Shown in pieces: positions 34,851 to 48,307 of a stretch of DNA of 64,000 nt. The position numbers and the translations under genes are program-made. Every line of letters begins with the position of its first letter. Within the stretch, counting starts at the first letter, position 1. The stretch comes from Pseudoscleropodium purum (lineage: Eukaryota; Streptophyta; Bryopsida; Hypnales; Brachytheciaceae). The notes under the pieces are model-generated. The model was not told the DNA's origin. It was given only the letters and a program-made list of their open reading frames with translations, and searched no databases. The DNA is taken from NCBI GenBank assembly GCA_963969395.1, contig OZ017797.1:8432001-8496000 (forward strand), written 5' to 3'.

Positions 34851-37800
34851 CAATTCATTATTGGTATTGTAAGAATTTAGAATTTCTTGACAATGTATAC
34901 AATGTTGTTGACATTGACATATGAAAAATACACAAATACAAGCTTCAATGTGTAAAAATACATGCTTAATGCAAGAAATACTTGACATGTGCATATATTG
35001 AATCTTCTATTCAAAATTAACACAAGTTCAATTGTGCTTCTTTTGTGACCAATCCACATTTACATAAAAGTATTTGAGGGCACTATCTACAATACAGGAT
35101 GGAAAAAGGACTCGGAAAAGGGCACATTATATTTGAAAGTACTAAAAAATATTGTTCTACATAGTATCATATGCCATGATATTTCTTTACAACGACCTTC
35201 TTTGCCAAAGGCATTGTGCCATCTTTATGTTCACTTTTTTTCCATAAATACCATCAATGTTATTCTAAATATAGAAAAGATGCATCTTTTACAATTCTTT
35301 TTGCATACTTTCATGTATTTTATGGAAATTGGCAAGACATACCCATTACAAACACACAGAAGTGTCGTATGCAATTTTATTTTCCAAATTTTATTACTCC
35401 AATTCATTCTTTATCAAATGAAATGAGTGACTTGTGTGTTTTCTAACTCACTTTCGAAATCCTCTCAAATTATGAGTTTTTATTTTTCACTCCAAAAAAT
35501 AGTTTGTAATTACATGGGACTTCAAGGTTGGCTTCTATGTGGGCTTGGGGGGCTGGCGAAGCTCACCGATGATCAATGGGATGGGAGTTTGATTTTTTTA
35601 TACAAATTCCAAGGCTTCCTTTTATGTCATACCGGGGGGCGCAAGTCAAATCTTCCTTACACTACAACTTGGCATGTTGGGACTGTTTTTTTGTTGTGGC
35701 TTGGGTTGACAATTTCATAACTCTGCAACTGGTGGGGATACAAAAATGCAAGAAGGCACACCAAACCATTTTCCAGGACAAAATGGCGTGCCCTGATGGA
35801 GATGCTCTTAGAAGGTTAATTCTCTCTATCCATTTAGGGTACTTTTATTTTAAATTTTAAATTTTTTTTGGACAGCTTTGATTGTTTTGGGTTTACTTAT
35901 TACCATAATGTACACAAACACTTTGTCTGTTGAAACCAGATGCTGCAGATCGTCTTGCGAGTTACTACTGAAACTGAAGGATGGGACTGCTCATCCTACA
36001 GAGGTTGCATAGAGGCATTCACTATAAGTTTTCAAGTTCAGTTTGACCAGGGTGCTTACCGTTGAACATTTTCATTATAAAAGAAACATGGAGTTGATGT
36101 TTTAAGACAGAGCCAGCAACTCCAAATGAAAGTTCTGAAATATTAAAAACTCATGGTCACCATCATCAATTGGAAATGCTTTAAAAAAATTTAAATGGAA
36201 TAGAAACGGGAATATGAGAAAACATGAATTTGAATGAAGACCAAAATATAACTCCCCACTCAAATGTATGCCATTTTAAATTTTTAGTGAGTGGCTCTCA
36301 AAATGTAGTGTATAGTTGTTGATGACTTTGTAAATCAAGCAACCATAGATGCATAGAAGTATTATCTAAAAATTGATGCAAAAAGGATTGAGTATAATCC
36401 TGTGCATCGATAGTTGGTATGCAAAAGTGAAAGTATGATGAAACAAATATATTTTGAACATTTTTTCCTTGCAATTAAGTGATTGATAGTTGCGTAGATT
36501 AGCAAAAACAATTATATGAAGGGGCCATATTGGTATTGTGAGTATATTAGAAAAATATATTATAAGGAGATGAAGAACTATATTTTCTTTGCTCTTTGAA
36601 ACAATGGTTGATATGAGAATGAGCTTATCTAATTTTGTAACACCACCTAGTAGACCCTTTGAACTTCAATACATGTAAATTTTTTCATTTAAGTATGAGC
36701 AAGACTCTAAGTATGAAAACAAATTATTTGGTAATTGAAAGATTGAGTTACATACTCTTTTAGCATAAATTATTTATACATTGTAGAAATAACCAAAAAT
36801 GATCAAGTGTGGTTTATAAATATACGCAAAATTCATCCTAGAATTTGTCATGTTCTAATGTGTTATGTAAATAGCATCATAGATTGGTTCATTTTAGTAA
36901 CATAGTTGAAATTAGGTGTATTTACTCTACTAAGACCATCTCTATCTTGTTCCAATAGGATTCTACTATAAACTTCAAGTAATCTTCATCTAGTATAAAC
37001 TTTAAATCCATCCAACACATTTTGATATATATAAATTCAATTTGGATTGATGGTGGTGCATTTGGAATAAAAATTCACAACCTTTATGCTAGTTAAAGAA
37101 AGGTGGAAGATTTCTTAAACTAGATCCAATAGACTCTTTGTGCATGACTATCCTCAAGCTAGTGTTATGGATTTGGAAGAATATTAAGTGGGATAGTGAA
37201 GAATTTAGGTATTAACACCTAATGTTAGTGGCATCTAGTTTTTAGACTATTGACAAAATCCAATTTAGTTATAGATCTCCACTAATAAGTTTCTCATACA
37301 AAATTTTCTTAAATAAATTTTCTATTAGTCGGTCCTGACATGAATATTTCAAATTTCTAATATTAATAATAAGACTTTTTGGCATTCACAAAAATCCATA
37401 TATTTTATGAATACCAAATTGAAGTGAAAATTTTGTCCATTCACAAGGCACCATAGTGGATTTGCTTAAAAAATTTGCATTTCTTGAATAACATTATGGC
37501 TATACATGTGAGAAAAATTGGAAGAAATATAAACAGATGATCTATATTTAAGAATTCACTCTTTTTAGGATGCAATCAATTTTCACCTCCACTCCCACCA
37601 TAACATACTAGATCACGTTATACCACTACAATACAATATGCCTTCCTAAGAACAAATTTGCATATAGAAATCTAAAAAAGAATAAATTAGCAACTTATTC
37701 TTTGAATGTATTCAAGTAGATATTGCAAGGGGGTTAGGGAGTTATTGCAATAGTTTTTTTTGGCATGTGACACTTGGTGTGTGATGTTTTGGTTGTGGTT

Positions 37801-38348
37801 AAATGAATTAAGTGTGTATCATGTCCGTGCCAAATTGTAGGACAACTATAACCTTACGTATTGTCTCGTGTAGTCATATTAGATTTGGCTTGGTCTAGAA
37901 TTAGCTTTTGGTTGTGTGTTGTTATCTCAGTGGTTGTAGGATTCACAACTTATGTGAGCATGCTCTCTTCTATATTTTGGAAAATGATGAATCTTGAATT
38001 ATGCAACTAACTTTGGCAATGGGGCCTATGTAGTGACTGTGCTTGTATTTTTATTGTATCTACAACAATATTCACTTGTAGTCATTGAAGATTGCACAAA
38101 ATATTTTTCAAAAATATGAAAATTAGAACAATTGTTTTGTTCCTAATTTTGTAGTTGCATCAAAAGACCAATATAATACACAATTTACACAAACTCTAAT
38201 TATGTAACTTTGCATAGATAAATTTTGGCTATATTGCCACTAAGGGCTTAAGATAAACTATAATGTTGTAGCCATTAAAATATTATAAATATTCTTGATT
38301 TGTTCTATTATAGTCATACAAGAAGCCTAACTAAGTGTATCTCTTTTG
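34851..38348. other. AT-rich intergenic stretch with a MITE end at 35794-35810
   Basis: Overlapping frames of up to 97 codons at 35133-35860 (+) resemble no known protein. A TGATGGAGATGCTC-TTA sequence at 35794-35810 looks like the right terminus of the GAGCATCTCC-type MITE found complete at 55839, but no left partner was seen. The rest is AT-rich without recognised features. Confidence 0.4.
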
Positions 38349-39258
38349 TTTACCTCCTAAAGAGTCATGGGGTCATTTTTCCATCAAAATCATTCAAAAT
38401 TACCATTCTCAATTCAAACAAATTTTTTTAACATTTACTTCTTTTACATATCCAACTACAAGATCTTGTATCTTGTACTAAAATAGTATGAAAATATCTT
38501 AAAGAATTTAAGAAGCTATAATTGTATTGATCACAAGATATTATAGAAGCATTTAAAGTGAAGAAAATAAGTATTTTTTTCTCCTAGCTTGACTAGATTG
38601 TAAAGCTTTGAATCTTCTTCACTTAAAATTTGTGTACTACAAATCGTAAATTAATTTTTTCCTAAAGATTGAATTGGGAGTTTAGAATTTTTTTTCTAAT
38701 CCCATATGATTTTCAATTCTTCAAAAAATTAATAAGTTGAAGCAAATACAAGATTGATGAAAAAAAACTAAATTGTTGATAGTTCTAAGATGGAATTGAA
38801 GTATTCAACAATAAGATTGTTCTTGAAAGCAAACTAAATTATATGCAATTTATTTATTTTAATTATGAAAATTGAGCTCATTAAAAAATCCAATACATCC
38901 ATTTCTCAAGAATTTACTAAGATTTCCCACAAAAGAAGAAGTTTCATTTAACTTCACATCTCTTATCCAAATGAAATTATTCAAATCATCCTACATAGAG
39001 AAAATTAGAATATATAAGATTTTTTTAATATTTCGAGTTTTTTTGTTATTTTATATGTGCCTTTGTTTGTTTTGGGCTTATAGTGGCAAAACTTTTGCTC
39101 CCATGCGTTGATTGAAATAGAAATTATATTCCCCAAATAAATTAATTTTCTTGTCTTGAAAAAAACTTCAAAACATCTTTTCAAAAATTTAGATCATAGG
39201 CACCTATCCAAACCCTTGAAGAATCCCTTAAGATGACTCTTGGAACTTGAGGATTGAA
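38349..39258 (+). mobile_element. TTAA-type element, subfamily B relative, degraded copy
   Basis: The left end TTTACCTCCTAAAGAGTC and the right end GGAACTTGAGGATTGAA are decayed forms of the family terminus. The block ATCATTCAAAATTACCATT follows the left end. A TTATAGTGGCAAAACTTTTGC segment precedes the right end at the place where related copies have GGCATAACTTTTGC. At 910 bp it has the usual length and no coding capacity. Confidence 0.6.
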
Positions 39259-40724
39259 ATGAAATAATCTTCACTTTTAAAATGTGATGATGGTAGAAAC
39301 ATTTTTAAGTGTAAAAGTGGCAGCTTAAATGACTTAGTGGTTACAATAGGATCATATACTTTTTGAATATAAAACCATAAATGGAGGTGGTCATTTGAAG
39401 GCTTTGGCATTATAACCATTTAAAAAAATATTCTATCCGTTTGAAGTCATTAAGATGAACATTATGAATGCATTTTTGTATTGGTTTTGGAATGACTATC
39501 ATAGTGACACTTATAGGCTTCAAGCTGTAGATCACTTCAAAACTTTTATAACAATTTCATACCTTGCTAAACTAATATGATTCAACTCTTTATTTTATTA
39601 TTTATTATTTCTCTATTTCTTGATACTTCCTTAACTCTCTAATAAATCAAATTATAGGTTATAGGCAAAATATAAGAACTTACCTAAACAAGTTATTTAC
39701 TTCAAAAACACTTATAATTTTGAAGTTTGGACCAAAATAATTATATTTAATTACGAAGCCTTTCTAAAACCTACCTACATACTCTTGCCTAAAATGTATT
39801 GCCGAATCTTTTTACAAGAGTCTACACTCACTTTGTGTACACCTATTTTCAAAACTCTGAAAATTCAAATTCTATTCCTATCTTGTCCAAAAAAATGCAC
39901 ACAAAGAGAATCTCCAATACTCTTTTGACTTCCAACCAAAAATTGTGTTATTGTTGGAATATGCTATTAATAATAGGAACATTGTCCAATTGCTTATTTG
40001 GACGCATTTATTTTACGGTAGGCCCTTTCAAATGCACCATTGATCCTAAGCCACTATCTTCATTTTGTGTACATTGCTAAAATCATTTATGTACCTATGT
40101 GGAGAAAACTCTTTCATAACCGAACTTTGATCCTTCCTAACTTTTGCATATGTTATCCAAATGTTATGTTCTTTAGTGCGTTAGAACCTCCTTTCAATAA
40201 CCAACAAGAAAATCAATTTTTTTTTACTAGTCTAATAATAGAAACTAGGCACAAAAGAAAAAATTTGTGGTTGGAGGGATTACCCGCTTTAGGTGTAAAT
40301 GACACCTCTCAAGTGTGAACTTATTAGAAGCAGATACAATGGAAACACCCAAAACCATTAGTTTAAGCAATTCAACATAGTTAGAGGCACTTTAAAAAAA
40401 ATTGTAGTATTAGTAAGTTACAATCATGAATATTTAAAAAAAATAGCTTTTTCACATATGATATATAATTTTTATTAATTTTTAAAGTATTGGCTCACTA
40501 GACCATTGAAACAATCCTATAATTGTATGTTGAATTGAACTTTGCAAAAATCAGCAAATATGAGGTATCAGTAAATGAAAAGTAAATATATGTCTTACAC
40601 CTACATCAACAAACTACAACCAAACATTTGTTACACTTCAATAGATGATCATAAACAGTTTAAGTTATAGTTTAAACTATAGAAATGGGGTCAAGGACAG
40701 TTTTAGATGTTTCTACCATGGGAT
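39259..40724. other. AT-rich intergenic stretch
   Basis: Frames of 92-93 codons at 39799-40318 (+) overlap and show no known motif. No repeat was recognised. Confidence 0.45.
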
Positions 40725-40890
40725 GTTAAATCATGCCCGGGAAATGGGCCCAGGAAGCTGAATTTACCCCGAGGGAAATGCAGGAATTTTTCATTATTCA
40801 CACAAATTTTTTTTTGCAAATTTTGAATTCATATTTGTAATCAAAGACCCCAAATTAGCCGAGAGAGCTTCAGAATATACCTGCCATGCC
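40725..40890 (+). repeat. dispersed repeat H, plus-strand copy
   Basis: AATGGGCCCAGGAAGCTG, TTTACCCCGAGGGAAATG and the core TTTGCAAATTTTGAATTCAT with TCAAAGACCCCAAATTAGCC are shared with the copies near 9.4-9.8, 29.8 and 55.6 kb. Confidence 0.6.
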
Positions 40891-40899
40891 ACATGTGGC

Positions 40900-41260
40900 T
40901 CACTGACATGCTTGTATTTTCTCCCCGTGCAATGAAATTCCATTTCATTTGTGTCAAAAAAAACACAACACCAAACTCCATCAACCTGGCTTGAATTTTC
41001 GTGCTTCAAGGAGCCTTTCAGCGTGTTTTTTTTCCTTTTCCTTTTTCTTTTGACACAAATGAAACAGAATTTCATTGCAATACACAGAATAAGCCTGTGT
41101 TTTTCTCAAACTCCGGCTCCTGGTCCCTCATCCACACACTTTATCTTACTATTAACTGCAATGGAATTTTATTTTATTTATTTCAAAATATACATATATC
41201 TAACTATTAACTCTATTGGGGTATTGTCCCACTGTGGCCTTGCATTAATTCAAGCGAGTT
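40900..41260 (+). repeat. dispersed repeat shared with 12.48-12.78 kb
   Basis: AACACAACACCAAACTCCATC, GTGCTTCAAGGAG, a CTCCGGCTCCTGGTCCCTC stretch and CACACACTTTATC follow in the same order as the diverged copy at 12500-12640. A short inverted pair (CAATGAAATTCCATTTCATT near 40931 and GAATTTCATTGCAAT near 41069) brackets the first half. No protein was recognised. Confidence 0.45.
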
Positions 41261-41418
41261 TCTGAAGCTTGTGCAGACAAATGCACATGCTCTTGAGGGA
41301 ATAATAAGATCCCTGAACCCCAGTGAGCCAGTGCTGCTGTCCAGTCTCCAATATCTTATTGTGTAGAAGCTCCCATAAAAACCCTGACTGGCCTCCTCCA
41401 AAATTTAACTTAAGCTTC

Positions 41419-41546
41419 CTGGCAGCATTTCGTTTGTTTTAAAAACAAAAAATAAAAAAAATAAAAGCTCAAGATACTGGCAGCATTTCATTTGTTTTAA
41501 AAACAAAAAAAATTAAAAAATAAATGCTTAAGATACTGGCAGCCCT
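41419..41546. repeat. 58 bp tandem repeat, about 2.2 copies
   Basis: CTGGCAGCATTTCGTTTG and the following TTTTAAAAACAAAAA run recur 58 bp later, and the CTGGCAGC start appears a third time at 41536. Confidence 0.85.
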
Positions 41547-41923
41547 GAAAACATCATGTGGAAACCTTCATATCCTTTATTGGGTATAAATTTCACCCTG
41601 AAAAAGCTGGGCCTACAAATTGTGTTTTTGAAGCATCAATAGTTTACATTTTTTTTTATGTATTCCAATTCCGATTGGCCACTGGAACATTGTTTACCAA
41701 TGAGGCAGGGGTCCCTTTTAAGTCCTTGGAAAGGGGACCCTTATAGTGAATAAAATTGTCTTCAATCTATGATTCTTCGGCCAACTCCAATATTTTAAAT
41801 TAACTAATAAGTCCCTTTCGGACATTGAATAAACCATAATAATACCTTCTTAGCATAGGGAGTGAGTCATTGCCTTAGTTATACAATGTTATGATCAAGG
41901 CGAGAGTGTCCACTGCCATCCAC
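41547..41923. other. intergenic stretch
   Basis: A 62-codon plus-strand frame (41558-41746) is without recognisable motif. Nothing else was seen. Confidence 0.4.
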
Positions 41924-43146
41924 TTAACTCTTGAAGGATGGGGGGTGTTTTTTTCAAGAGAAATTGTTAGTGTTTGATGTATTGGCCAAAATTGAAAATT
42001 CAAACATTTCTCTTGAATTCTAACTATCCAAAAGTGTAGTATACCATTATGTCAATGGGTGAAAAAAAATTCAGACCATTTGGATGCACAGATTAGAAGA
42101 TTACAATATTTGAAGTTTGAAAACAAAAAATTATTTTTGACTTTGCTGAAGAGGGACATAGACTTTGAGCCTTTAAGCCCTCTTAGATTAAAATTTATCT
42201 TCTACATAAAAATGAAAATTTACAATACTCATTATATTATCATGTTATATATATTCATGCAAAATTTTAGAAGCAGATAAGGGGGCTACCTTACTCTAAA
42301 TCATACTACAATATGAGGAGGTGAAGAAGTTCAACAACACAAAAGCCATTCTTTTAATGATTTCCCAATATGCATTTTTTTTAAATCTAATGGTGAAAAC
42401 ATTAAACCAAACATTTGCAATGTTTTGTAAAAAAATTTAATCTTTGACTTTATAAATTGCAAGATTACAATATTTGAAGTTAGAAGAAAAATTAAAAGTT
42501 TTCATCCATACATCAAATTGCATTTTTTTTTTCCTACAAAGTTGGTTAGTGTATATACCTTGCTTCAATACTTGAGAAAACATCCATTCAAAATTGACTT
42601 TATAGGAAGCTACATAAATTTTCATTTGTTTATTCAATAGACAATTATCATTAATAGGTTAAGCAATTTGACATACTTTGGAGAATCAACATGAAAATAC
42701 TTAAAAAATATAGGCCAATGAAAACCATGAATTTAAAAAAATTAATTTGTGGATCTATAAATTTGTATGAATATATATTGTGAAGGAATTCACCTTCAAG
42801 ATGTACCCTAAGTTGTCTTTTTGCATTCATGTGTGCATTTAGAACATTTGGAACTACTTATATTTGCATATTCAAAAATGTTTTATTGTTAAGATTGGTT
42901 TCATGCACTTTTATCTTAGTATTATTTTATTATTTACACGTGTAATCACATTTTGTAAACATCGAGCTGTTTATTTTTTTTTATAGATAACTTCAACTCA
43001 ATTTACCAAATCAACATGCACATCAAACACTCATTGGCTCAAACAAGCCACCAAATAAAACTAAGCAAAACTTGACCTTTTTTGTTCAGTTTTGAGCAAA
43101 TTCAAAGAAGCTCAAAAAAACTTTGTAAGGGGCATTTAGGGGTTAA
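41924..43146 (+). mobile_element. TTAA-flanked inverted-repeat element, subfamily D, long copy
   Basis: The left end is TTAACTCTTGAAGGATG. The right end is GGGGCATTTAGGGGTTAA, reversing to TTAACCCCTAAATGCCCC. The left third aligns with the element at 58460: AGAGAAATTGT, GGCCAAAATTGAAAAT, TTCAGACCATTTGGATGCAC and GGGGGCTACCTTACTC have counterparts there in the same order. At about 1.22 kb it is longer than its sister and may carry an internal insertion. There is no coding capacity. Confidence 0.65.
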
Positions 43147-44149
43147 GTGCCTAATTTGTAATATAAATAAGATTTAAATATCATGTTCTCAACAATGATG
43201 TCATCATTGATGAGAAACAAAAGTGTTTAGATTGTAAGATTGCAATTTGTAGCGTCTGTAAGAAGAAAACATGATTATATTGTTATCCCATATGTAGTCA
43301 TATTTCCAATTCAAAGATGGTTACTTCCATAATAAATTGACTAAGATCAATGAAGTTAATTTCTTCTATCACGTAGGAGTTGATCCATTTTTAATCAACC
43401 CCATTTCCACTATAGAGGTTGATGTCTCTCCAATCAAGTAGAGGTGGGATGAGTAGTGATTAATTATGGCTGCAAGATTCAATATTGCAATCAACCCTTG
43501 GTCAAGTTTTCATCTTGCCCTTGGTTGGAAATAGGAAGATCTATATGACCACTATAGGTTGAATAGAATCTTCAACTAAAAAAATTCATAGTAATTATGA
43601 TTTGAGAACTAAAATTATGAAAAATTATGAAAAATCCTTTGAAGCTCTCAATTTTTGTACTACACATGGAAAAAAACTTCGCACTTAGAAAACCCACATT
43701 CCAAATATGCATAATTGCTCAAGTGTTTGAAAATGGATCGACTTCCTTACAACCTCCATGAGGGCCCTCTAAGTTGGTCCATTCTTCCAAATTCATTGCC
43801 ATTCATTTGTTCGTTGGCCTTGTGGTCCATTTGTCATGGATTTTACATATCCAATTTTGCCACAATAGTGTAATTTGTAATCTTGCCAAGAGTTAGTTCC
43901 AAAGATATTCTCCTTCATAAAATACATCCATCACATACAAAACTTCCAATGTCTATGTTATCTAAACACGGTGATATCATCTCATTACTTGGTATTATTA
44001 TTATTTTCCCATAGGTGAACTGCACTGATCCGATCCATTCCAAAAAAAACTGGAGGATATTTCCTCAAAAATATTCCAATCTTTTGTTCCAACTCTGCAA
44101 CTCATAGCAAATTTTTTTTTTAAAAATTCAGCTGCGCTGAATCAAATCC
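43147..44149. other. AT-rich intergenic stretch
   Basis: A short palindrome, CAATGATGTCATCATTG, lies at 43193-43209. No gene or complete element was recognised. Confidence 0.45.
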
Positions 44150-44948
44150 CCAGGTACCTAACCTAAGGGCAACGTAGCCCGTATCATCACCCCAAGCAAA
44201 AAAAAACTCGGACTGGGATATTGAGGATTTGCCACCTATAAATTTTCGCCACGGTTTTCCAAAAGGAGAGTTAATGCTTGAGCTCTAGGACTCGAGCTAG
44301 CCAGCGGGACCGGGACAGATGACTGGAGAGTGGGAGAATGTACGTAAGCTTCCATGGGCCATGCACCTCTCCTGGCCCTCCACCCAAGTTTTTGTTGATA
44401 TTTTTTTTCTCTCTCTCTCTCTCTGGGTGCGTGAGCGAGGGGGTCGCGATATTTTTGTTGCCATGGTGCAAGATGTCAAGATGTGATGACAGACTCCCAC
44501 AAGGCATTTGAAGACTGTGTCCGCCGGCAGGCAAGGAAGGAAGGAAGGACGGAAACTTTGAAAGAAACAAGGAAATGGGCTGATTGACTTTGACATTGGG
44601 TCCGACATATTATATAACTTAAAAAGTTGTTGCTGTGAGGAGGGAGCACCCTTGGTGTTGCCTTACCCAACACACCACACCCACAAGGAGGACATGTGGA
44701 GGAGCCCCCCCGCACTGATTTCAATTCTCGGCTGCATCATCAGTCTGGCTGCTGCTGCTGCCTTGGGCGCCTTGTCAATGTTCAGCGGATGGATGGACGG
44801 ATGTCATCACCAATCCCTGTTTTTTAACTTAAAAAATATTTTAGAGCATCTCCTCATTGTTTCACTAGGAAGGGGGTGAAACTGGGACCAGTGTGAGGGG
44901 AGCCCACATTCTGTAGGTCTCACCTGCCCGAGAGACACCCTAGAGAGG
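44150..44948. other. GC-rich island without an identifiable gene
   Basis: GC and CpG rise with CT repeats at 44409-44425, GGAAGGAAGGAAGGACGG at 44535-44552 and CTGCTGCTGCTG at 44749. Minus-strand frames of 82-103 codons overlap each other and contain low-complexity runs, with no recognised domain. TTA-GAGCATCTCC at 44841-44853 matches a MITE terminus, without a visible partner. Confidence 0.4.
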
Positions 44949-44977
44949 GAAAAAGAAGAAGAAGAAGAAGAAGAAGT
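44949..44977. repeat. (GAA)n microsatellite
   Basis: About eight AAG/GAA units directly precede the minisatellite that starts at 44978. Confidence 0.85.
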
Positions 44978-45264
44978 AGCCTGGCCTTGGTAAAATGAGC
45001 CTTGAATTTAGCCTCTATACAATGAGCTTTGAACCCAGCCTTTGTAAAAATGAGCCTTGAATCTGGCTTCTATAAAACGAGCCTTGAATTTAGCCTCTAT
45101 AGAATGAGCTTTGAACCCAGCCTTTGTAAAAATGAGCCTTGAATCTGGCTTCTATAAAATGAGCCTTGAATTTAGCCTCTATAAAATGAGCTTTGAATCC
45201 AGCCTCTATGAAAATGAGCCTTGAACATAGCCTTTGTAAAATGAGCCTTGAACCCAACCTTTGT
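44978..45264 (+). repeat. 27-28 bp minisatellite, ~10 units, with an 82 bp higher-order period
   Basis: Units run GCCTCTATAAAATGAG, then CCTTGAATTTA, or close variants. Three unit types alternate: GCCTCTATA...GAACCCA, GCCTTTGTA...GAATCTG and GCTTCTATA...GAATTTA. The triplet starting at 45011 is repeated almost unchanged from 45093, so the array grew by copying an 82 bp trimer. Later units are irregular again. Confidence 0.9.
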
Positions 45265-46219
45265 CATGAGGGGTCCTCCCATCTCTTTAATGAGCTTGGA
45301 TTGTTTGCTTCTTCAACTAGTGTTTTTGTAACAATTTTTGAATTGTTTGACAATTGTAGGAACTTCCACTAAGGGAAGTATAAAGTTGCAATGTACAGTA
45401 CATCTAGCAATCATGTTGAGTAAAATGGAAGTTGGAGGTATGGAGAGGAAGGGTCGGAAACTACTTTGTTGGTGGAACCTAGGGAGATATACAATTGAGT
45501 CTACAAAAAGTTGTGTGCTTTTCAAATCTCTAGAAAAAAATGAGAAAGAAAAAAAAATCTAACACTTTGCTTAAAATGCCTTCAATACTAGGAAAGCCCT
45601 AATTTTGGATTTAAAAAGAGCTTCATAGATTACGTCTTTGATCATACATGGTTGACCAAAGATTCAACTATTCAACCATTCAAGCTAAGTTATATCAAAT
45701 AACATGAAAGTAGGATATTGTTACGAAAAGTAACACCCCTCATCACTTTTGTAGCTCGGCACCTCACTTCTCATAAAATAAGGTTCTACTTCACATAACA
45801 TGATCCAATATTCACCAATACAAAATAGAAAACAATTTTTTTTACTTTTAAAAACTTAAAATATATCAATACATTAATTTCTTTTTAAAGCTACCTATGC
45901 ATACACACTTTCACCATTTCTACATCTTCATTCAAATCAAAATAATAAAATACATTTAAAAATACTATAGAACAGACTCTCAAATGTATAAGGTATAAAG
46001 AAATTGTCTTTAGTTCCTCAAGATTTTGTTTCCACGGAGTTAATTTTTTTCTTAAAGTTTTTTTTTTTTCAATGTATTTGTTTTTTGGATCCACGTGAAG
46101 GGATAAGTTACTGGCTAGCACTGACTCGCAGAGGGAGGGATTGATTTTGTAATGAAATGAGTAAAAAGTGAAGGGCTAACTTATTTTTTTTTTTAAATTT
46201 TAAATTTAAATTTTACAGT
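45265..46219. other. AT-rich intergenic stretch
   Basis: Overlapping frames on both strands at 45313-45562 (70-74 codons) are unlike known proteins. No element recognised. Confidence 0.45.
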
Positions 46220-46660
46220 ACCCGCCTTGACTTCCCTGAGAAGCAAGCTGATCCTAGGGCCAGGTGTCGTCAGCCCACCAACAGAGCGTAGGCCGGCGAG
46301 GTGAGGAGGCTGGTCATGGCGGCTGGAAAAGGGGAGGCATGGGGAACGGTCGATTTCCCGTGGGGGATCAGATCACACTGGGGAACGCACTCATCGGAAG
46401 GAGAAGCCAGGGGAACAGGGAACAGTAGTGCGGCAGCAGCCGAGTAGGGTAACGTACTAGTGAATGCCACTAGTACTTTACTATTATTATTACTAGTAAG
46501 TGTTACGCAGACGGTGACCTCCATCCGTCCTGGAGCCGCCACAGGGAACCAGCGTTGGTCCCCTCGTTGGCAGGGGCCGTACCACTACTGATGACTCTCG
46601 CTCGCCCACAATTAAGGTCCTATTGGGGAGGAGGCCCTAGACTCCTAGAGCCCTAGAGAC
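46220..46660. other. GC-rich island without an identifiable gene
   Basis: A CpG-rich stretch with an internal near-palindrome, ACTAGTGAATGCCACTAGT, and a second ACTAGTA site at about 46457-46500. A 90-codon minus-strand frame (46270-46542) has no recognisable domain. Confidence 0.4.
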
Positions 46661-47474
46661 CTCTACGACTATCCTAGAAGAGGACCTAGACTTTGTGGGA
46701 AGGGACCACGCGAAGTCATTGGGAGGGAGTTCCAATTTGGAGAATTGTGTGATAATGGGAAGTGGTGATGAAGGACAGAAAACAAAAAAAATACTTAAAA
46801 AAAGAAGGTTTCGGTGGAAGTACATTGATACGGTTGTGTTCATTTTGAAAAGATAGGCGAGTGTGTAGGTGGGTGGTTTGCAAAGAAACTCTCATTGTAG
46901 GAATGTTTAGGGTTGTTAGCTTGTAAGCTTAGTATCTTGAGCCCATGAGCCTAGGCAGCTATATTGTAAGTACTTTCTATAATTATAAGATATTTATGTT
47001 ACAGGTGTTTATATTGTAGATGCCTATGTTATAATCACCTTGGATGGTTATGGGTACCTACTTACACCTAGGCTCAAGGTTCATAGGCACACATTTCTAT
47101 GCTTATACACTAGCGTTGTTGTAAGAGAATGGCTATGGGAGAGGGGAGGGAGGGTTTTCTCAAACAAGACAAGACATGAATGTCATCTTGTAGGTTCCAT
47201 TGATTTATTCGTTGCACACATAATTTGAAAAAAAATCAAGAAATGTGACAAATATTCCAATTGTATTTTATGAAACATTATTGAACAAAGGAATAGATTT
47301 TTGGAACTATGGATTGGATTCACAAAGTGTAGGGACAATTTCTTGAAATGCAAGAGATAGAATGTCTACATGGTAGGACATGGTGGAAGCGACTATAATT
47401 ACTTCCTAACGACAATGAAGTGAATTAGCAATACTTTTGTAGATTTTAGTTGGTAGGTCATGAGTCTAGATGTT
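46661..47474. other. intergenic stretch with an imperfect inverted repeat
   Basis: TTGAGCCCATGAGCCTAGGC near 46937 pairs with CACCTAGGCTCAAGGTTCAT near 47066, enclosing an AT-rich loop with TATATTGTA repeated. It may be a small hairpin element; the ends are unclear. Confidence 0.4.
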
Positions 47475-48307
47475 TTAACCTCTAAAGTCCCAAGGCCTTT
47501 TCCCATTAAAAAAACGCTCAAAATTGCCATCCTAGAACAATGAGGAAAATAAATAAAAATTTCATTGCATATTGAATTTTGAGATCTTCTATTAGACTAG
47601 TATAAGAATGTGTAGGAAAAATTTGAGAAACATTGATTGTTTAGATTGCAAGATAATTGCAATTATAATCAAGAAAATGTGCTTTGGGGCACCCTTGACA
47701 AATTAGATGATAAGACTTTGAATTCACTTAATAAATAAAAAGTTTCAATTTGATTTTAAATTGAAAAAAATTTATGTTAAAGAATTAAGTTTGTTGAAAA
47801 ATAATTACAATAAAAAAAACAATATTTTCATGCTTGAATTATAAAAAATTAACTAGAAGGAAGAATGAAGTAGAAGGAAAAAGTAAAACATCAACAATTC
47901 TAAGATGTTGGATTTCAAAAGCAAATTCAATACATTATTTTATCAACAACATATTTTGATTGCCCATAAAACAAGGGTTCTATGACTTTTTCATCACTTG
48001 TAGAAATTGAATGAACCAAATCTTTTTATATATGCAAAATATAGTCTAATAGAGATAAATTTTCAAAATTCTTATTCCAAGTATCTGTGGATTTTTTGTG
48101 TTCATCTAGGCTTGACTAGTTTGTAGTTTAGGTGGCACAACTTTTTCTCCCAAGCATTGATAGAAAAAAAAACTATGTTTTCCATTTTTCCTAAAGTTAA
48201 TCTATTTTTTACATCTTAACATAGAATTTCAAAAAATTCTACCAAAAATTGAAATTATAAGAACTTGTCCAAACTTTCAAAGGAGATATTCAAGATTTTA
48301 GGAAATA
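47475..48307 (+). mobile_element. TTAA-type element, subfamily B relative, degraded copy
   Basis: The left end is TTAACCTCTAAAGTCCC, followed by AAGGCCTTTTCCC and AAAACGCTCAAAATTGCCAT. The right end near AAGATTTTAGGAAATAA is a decayed terminus. A GTGGCACAACTTTTTCTCCC segment lies before it, in the usual place. Length is about 0.83 kb and no coding capacity is present. Confidence 0.6.
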
